Assembly (NCBI RefSeq): GCF_001590835.1
Contig: NZ_LTAQ01000001.1
Span: 357,970-421,969 of the forward strand
DNA from: Bacillus gaemokensis
GTDB taxonomy: Bacteria; Bacillota; Bacilli; Bacillales; Bacillaceae_G
Direction: 5' to 3'
DNA length: 64,000 bases
In this document: in pieces, positions 63,623 through 64,000 of the stretch
Layout of the letters: each line of letters begins with the position of its first letter
Numbering within the stretch: the stretch's first letter is position 1
Made by a program: the position numbers and the translations under genes
Notes under the pieces: generated by a model
Seen by the model: only the letters and a program-made list of their open reading frames with translations
Database searches by the model: none
What the model was told of the DNA's origin: nothing

Positions 63623-64000
63623 TTATCTATTTGCTTTTTTTCGTCTAAATAGCATGAACACACCTGCTCCAACAAATGCAAGTCCTGCCCCAATTGTAGA
63701 AAAGACAGTAGTTCCCGTTTTTGGCAAGTCACGATCTACCTTACTTGTTTCTTTCTCTTGACTTACGTTTGTATCTTTAGTTCCATCAGTAGAAGTTGTT
63801 GGGTTACCCCCATTGTTATCTCCACCTGTCGTTGGTGGCGTTGTTGGATTATCCCCGTTGTTGTCCCCACCTGTCGTTGGTGGCGTTGTTGGATTATCCC
63901 CGTTGTTGTCTCCACCTGTCGTTGGTGGCGTTGTTGGATTATCCCCATTGTTGTCCCCACCTGTCGTTGGTGGCGTTGTTGGATTATCCCCATTGTTGTC
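63623..64000 (-). CDS. LPXTG cell-wall-anchored protein, C-terminal 125 residues
   Basis: The 3' end of a minus-strand gene continuing past the right edge. The C-terminus has the sortase signal LPKTG, a hydrophobic helix (TVFSTIGAGLAFVGAGVFMLF) and the basic tail RRKKANR. Before it is a linker (STDGTKDTNVSQEKETSKVDRD) and tandem 15-residue repeats of DNNGDNPTTPPTTGG. Such Pro/Thr-rich repeats span the cell wall. The function of the missing N-terminal domain cannot be seen; collagen-binding-type adhesins are one option. Confidence 0.9.
   Translation of the reverse strand, partial: DNNGDNPTTPPTTGGDNNGDNPTTPPTTGGDNNGDNPTTPPTTGGDNNGDNPTTPPTTGGDNNGGNPTTSTDGTKDTNVSQEKETSKVDRDLPKTGTTVFSTIGAGLAFVGAGVFMLFRRKKANR
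63821..64000. repeat. 45-bp tandem repeat in the wall protein gene
   Basis: Four complete 45-base units (63821-63865, 63866-63910, 63911-63955, 63956-64000) with a degenerate fifth on the left. Units differ only at a few third positions (for example GGGGAC/GGAGAC and AATGGG/AACGGG), so protein repeats are identical while DNA is slightly varied. The array continues beyond the window. Confidence 0.95.

Noticed and set aside
63763-63993. Minus-strand frame made of QQRHQRQV-type repeats
   Set aside because: It is the same 45-bp repeat DNA read in the wrong frame; the frame ending in LPKTG plus membrane helix and RRKK tail is the real gene.
63821-64000. Direct repeats that might suggest a CRISPR array
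   Set aside because: Units are contiguous with no unique spacers and encode a continuous Pro/Thr-rich protein.

Overview
The window is a chromosomal segment of a low-GC Gram-positive, endospore-forming bacterium, almost certainly a member of the Bacillus cereus group. The evidence is AT-rich DNA with strong AGGAGG ribosome sites and GTG/TTG starts, a dense set of Firmicute sporulation genes (spoVA operon, spoIIAA-spoIIAB-sigF, dacF, spoIIM, mciZ, a YjcZ-family peptide), RFN and T-box riboswitches, a Gram-positive BirA box, the bioADFHCB order, and intergenic elements resembling the dispersed bcr repeats of this group. Most of the window keeps the gene order known from B. subtilis (yqkC-yqkD ... 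yqkE-yqkF-mciZ-nudF-spoIIM-fur-yqzK-xerD-drm-punA-dacF-spoIIA-spoVA-ppiB-ypuA-ribT-ypuF-scpA-scpB), read mainly on the minus strand and interrupted by group-specific insertions.

Layout. 1-2.1 kb: nagA-nagB-nagR for amino-sugar use. 2.2-6.1 kb: a secreted metallo-beta-lactamase-fold protein, condensin genes scpB and scpA separated by a repeat, a YjcZ-like peptide, a DUF309 gene and an isolated ribT. 6.1-9.1 kb: an empty 0.55-kb gap, ppiB, ypuA and a HAD phosphatase. 9.2-14.3 kb: spoVAA-AB-AC-AD-AEb-AEa-AF with a sigma-G promoter. 14.4-16.1 kb: an NSS amino-acid importer with its 34-residue small subunit. 16.3-19.2 kb: sigF-spoIIAB-spoIIAA with a candidate sigma-H promoter, and dacF with a sigma-F promoter. 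19.3-22.9 kb: a ytrABCD-like ABC operon with a textbook YtrA operator. 22.9-27.2 kb: a secreted protein of unknown role, MarR regulator, SIMPL protein, NCS2 purine permease, CorA. 27.2-30.6 kb: deoB-punA-pdp nucleoside salvage. 30.6-32.9 kb: a TnpB-type (IS605 OrfB-like) gene with possible element ends. 32.9-36.4 kb: YtkA-like lipoprotein, xerD, yqzK, fur, spoIIM. 36.4-49.4 kb: nudF, mciZ, two aldo/keto reductases, small enzymes, 5'-nucleotidase, transporters, LacI regulator, a frameshifted acetyltransferase, yqkD, yqkC, a CDGSH protein. 49.5-54.4 kb: paired fluoride channels and the riboflavin operon under an FMN riboswitch. 54.4-61.6 kb: SMR transporter and the biotin operon under a BirA box, flanked by two related small secreted proteins. 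61.7-64 kb: a T-box leader with a duplicated expression platform before an NhaC-family transporter, then the 3' end of an LPXTG wall protein with 45-bp repeats.

How it works together. The sporulation genes form a cascade: sigma-H spoIIA, sigma-F dacF, sigma-E spoIIM and mciZ, sigma-G spoVA; matching promoter sequences can be read before each. The metabolic islands each carry their own sensor (NagR site, FMN riboswitch, BirA box, tyrosine-type T-box, YtrA operator, Fur box). No wholly novel multi-gene system was recognised. The most interesting items are the T-box leader with a second stem-I-less antiterminator/terminator, the TnpB homologue that lacks the zinc ribbon but keeps D-E-D, the long inverted repeats at 37826-37876 and 47866-47904, the one-base frameshift in the 47.4-47.8 kb acetyltransferase gene, and the paired secreted proteins around the biotin operon.
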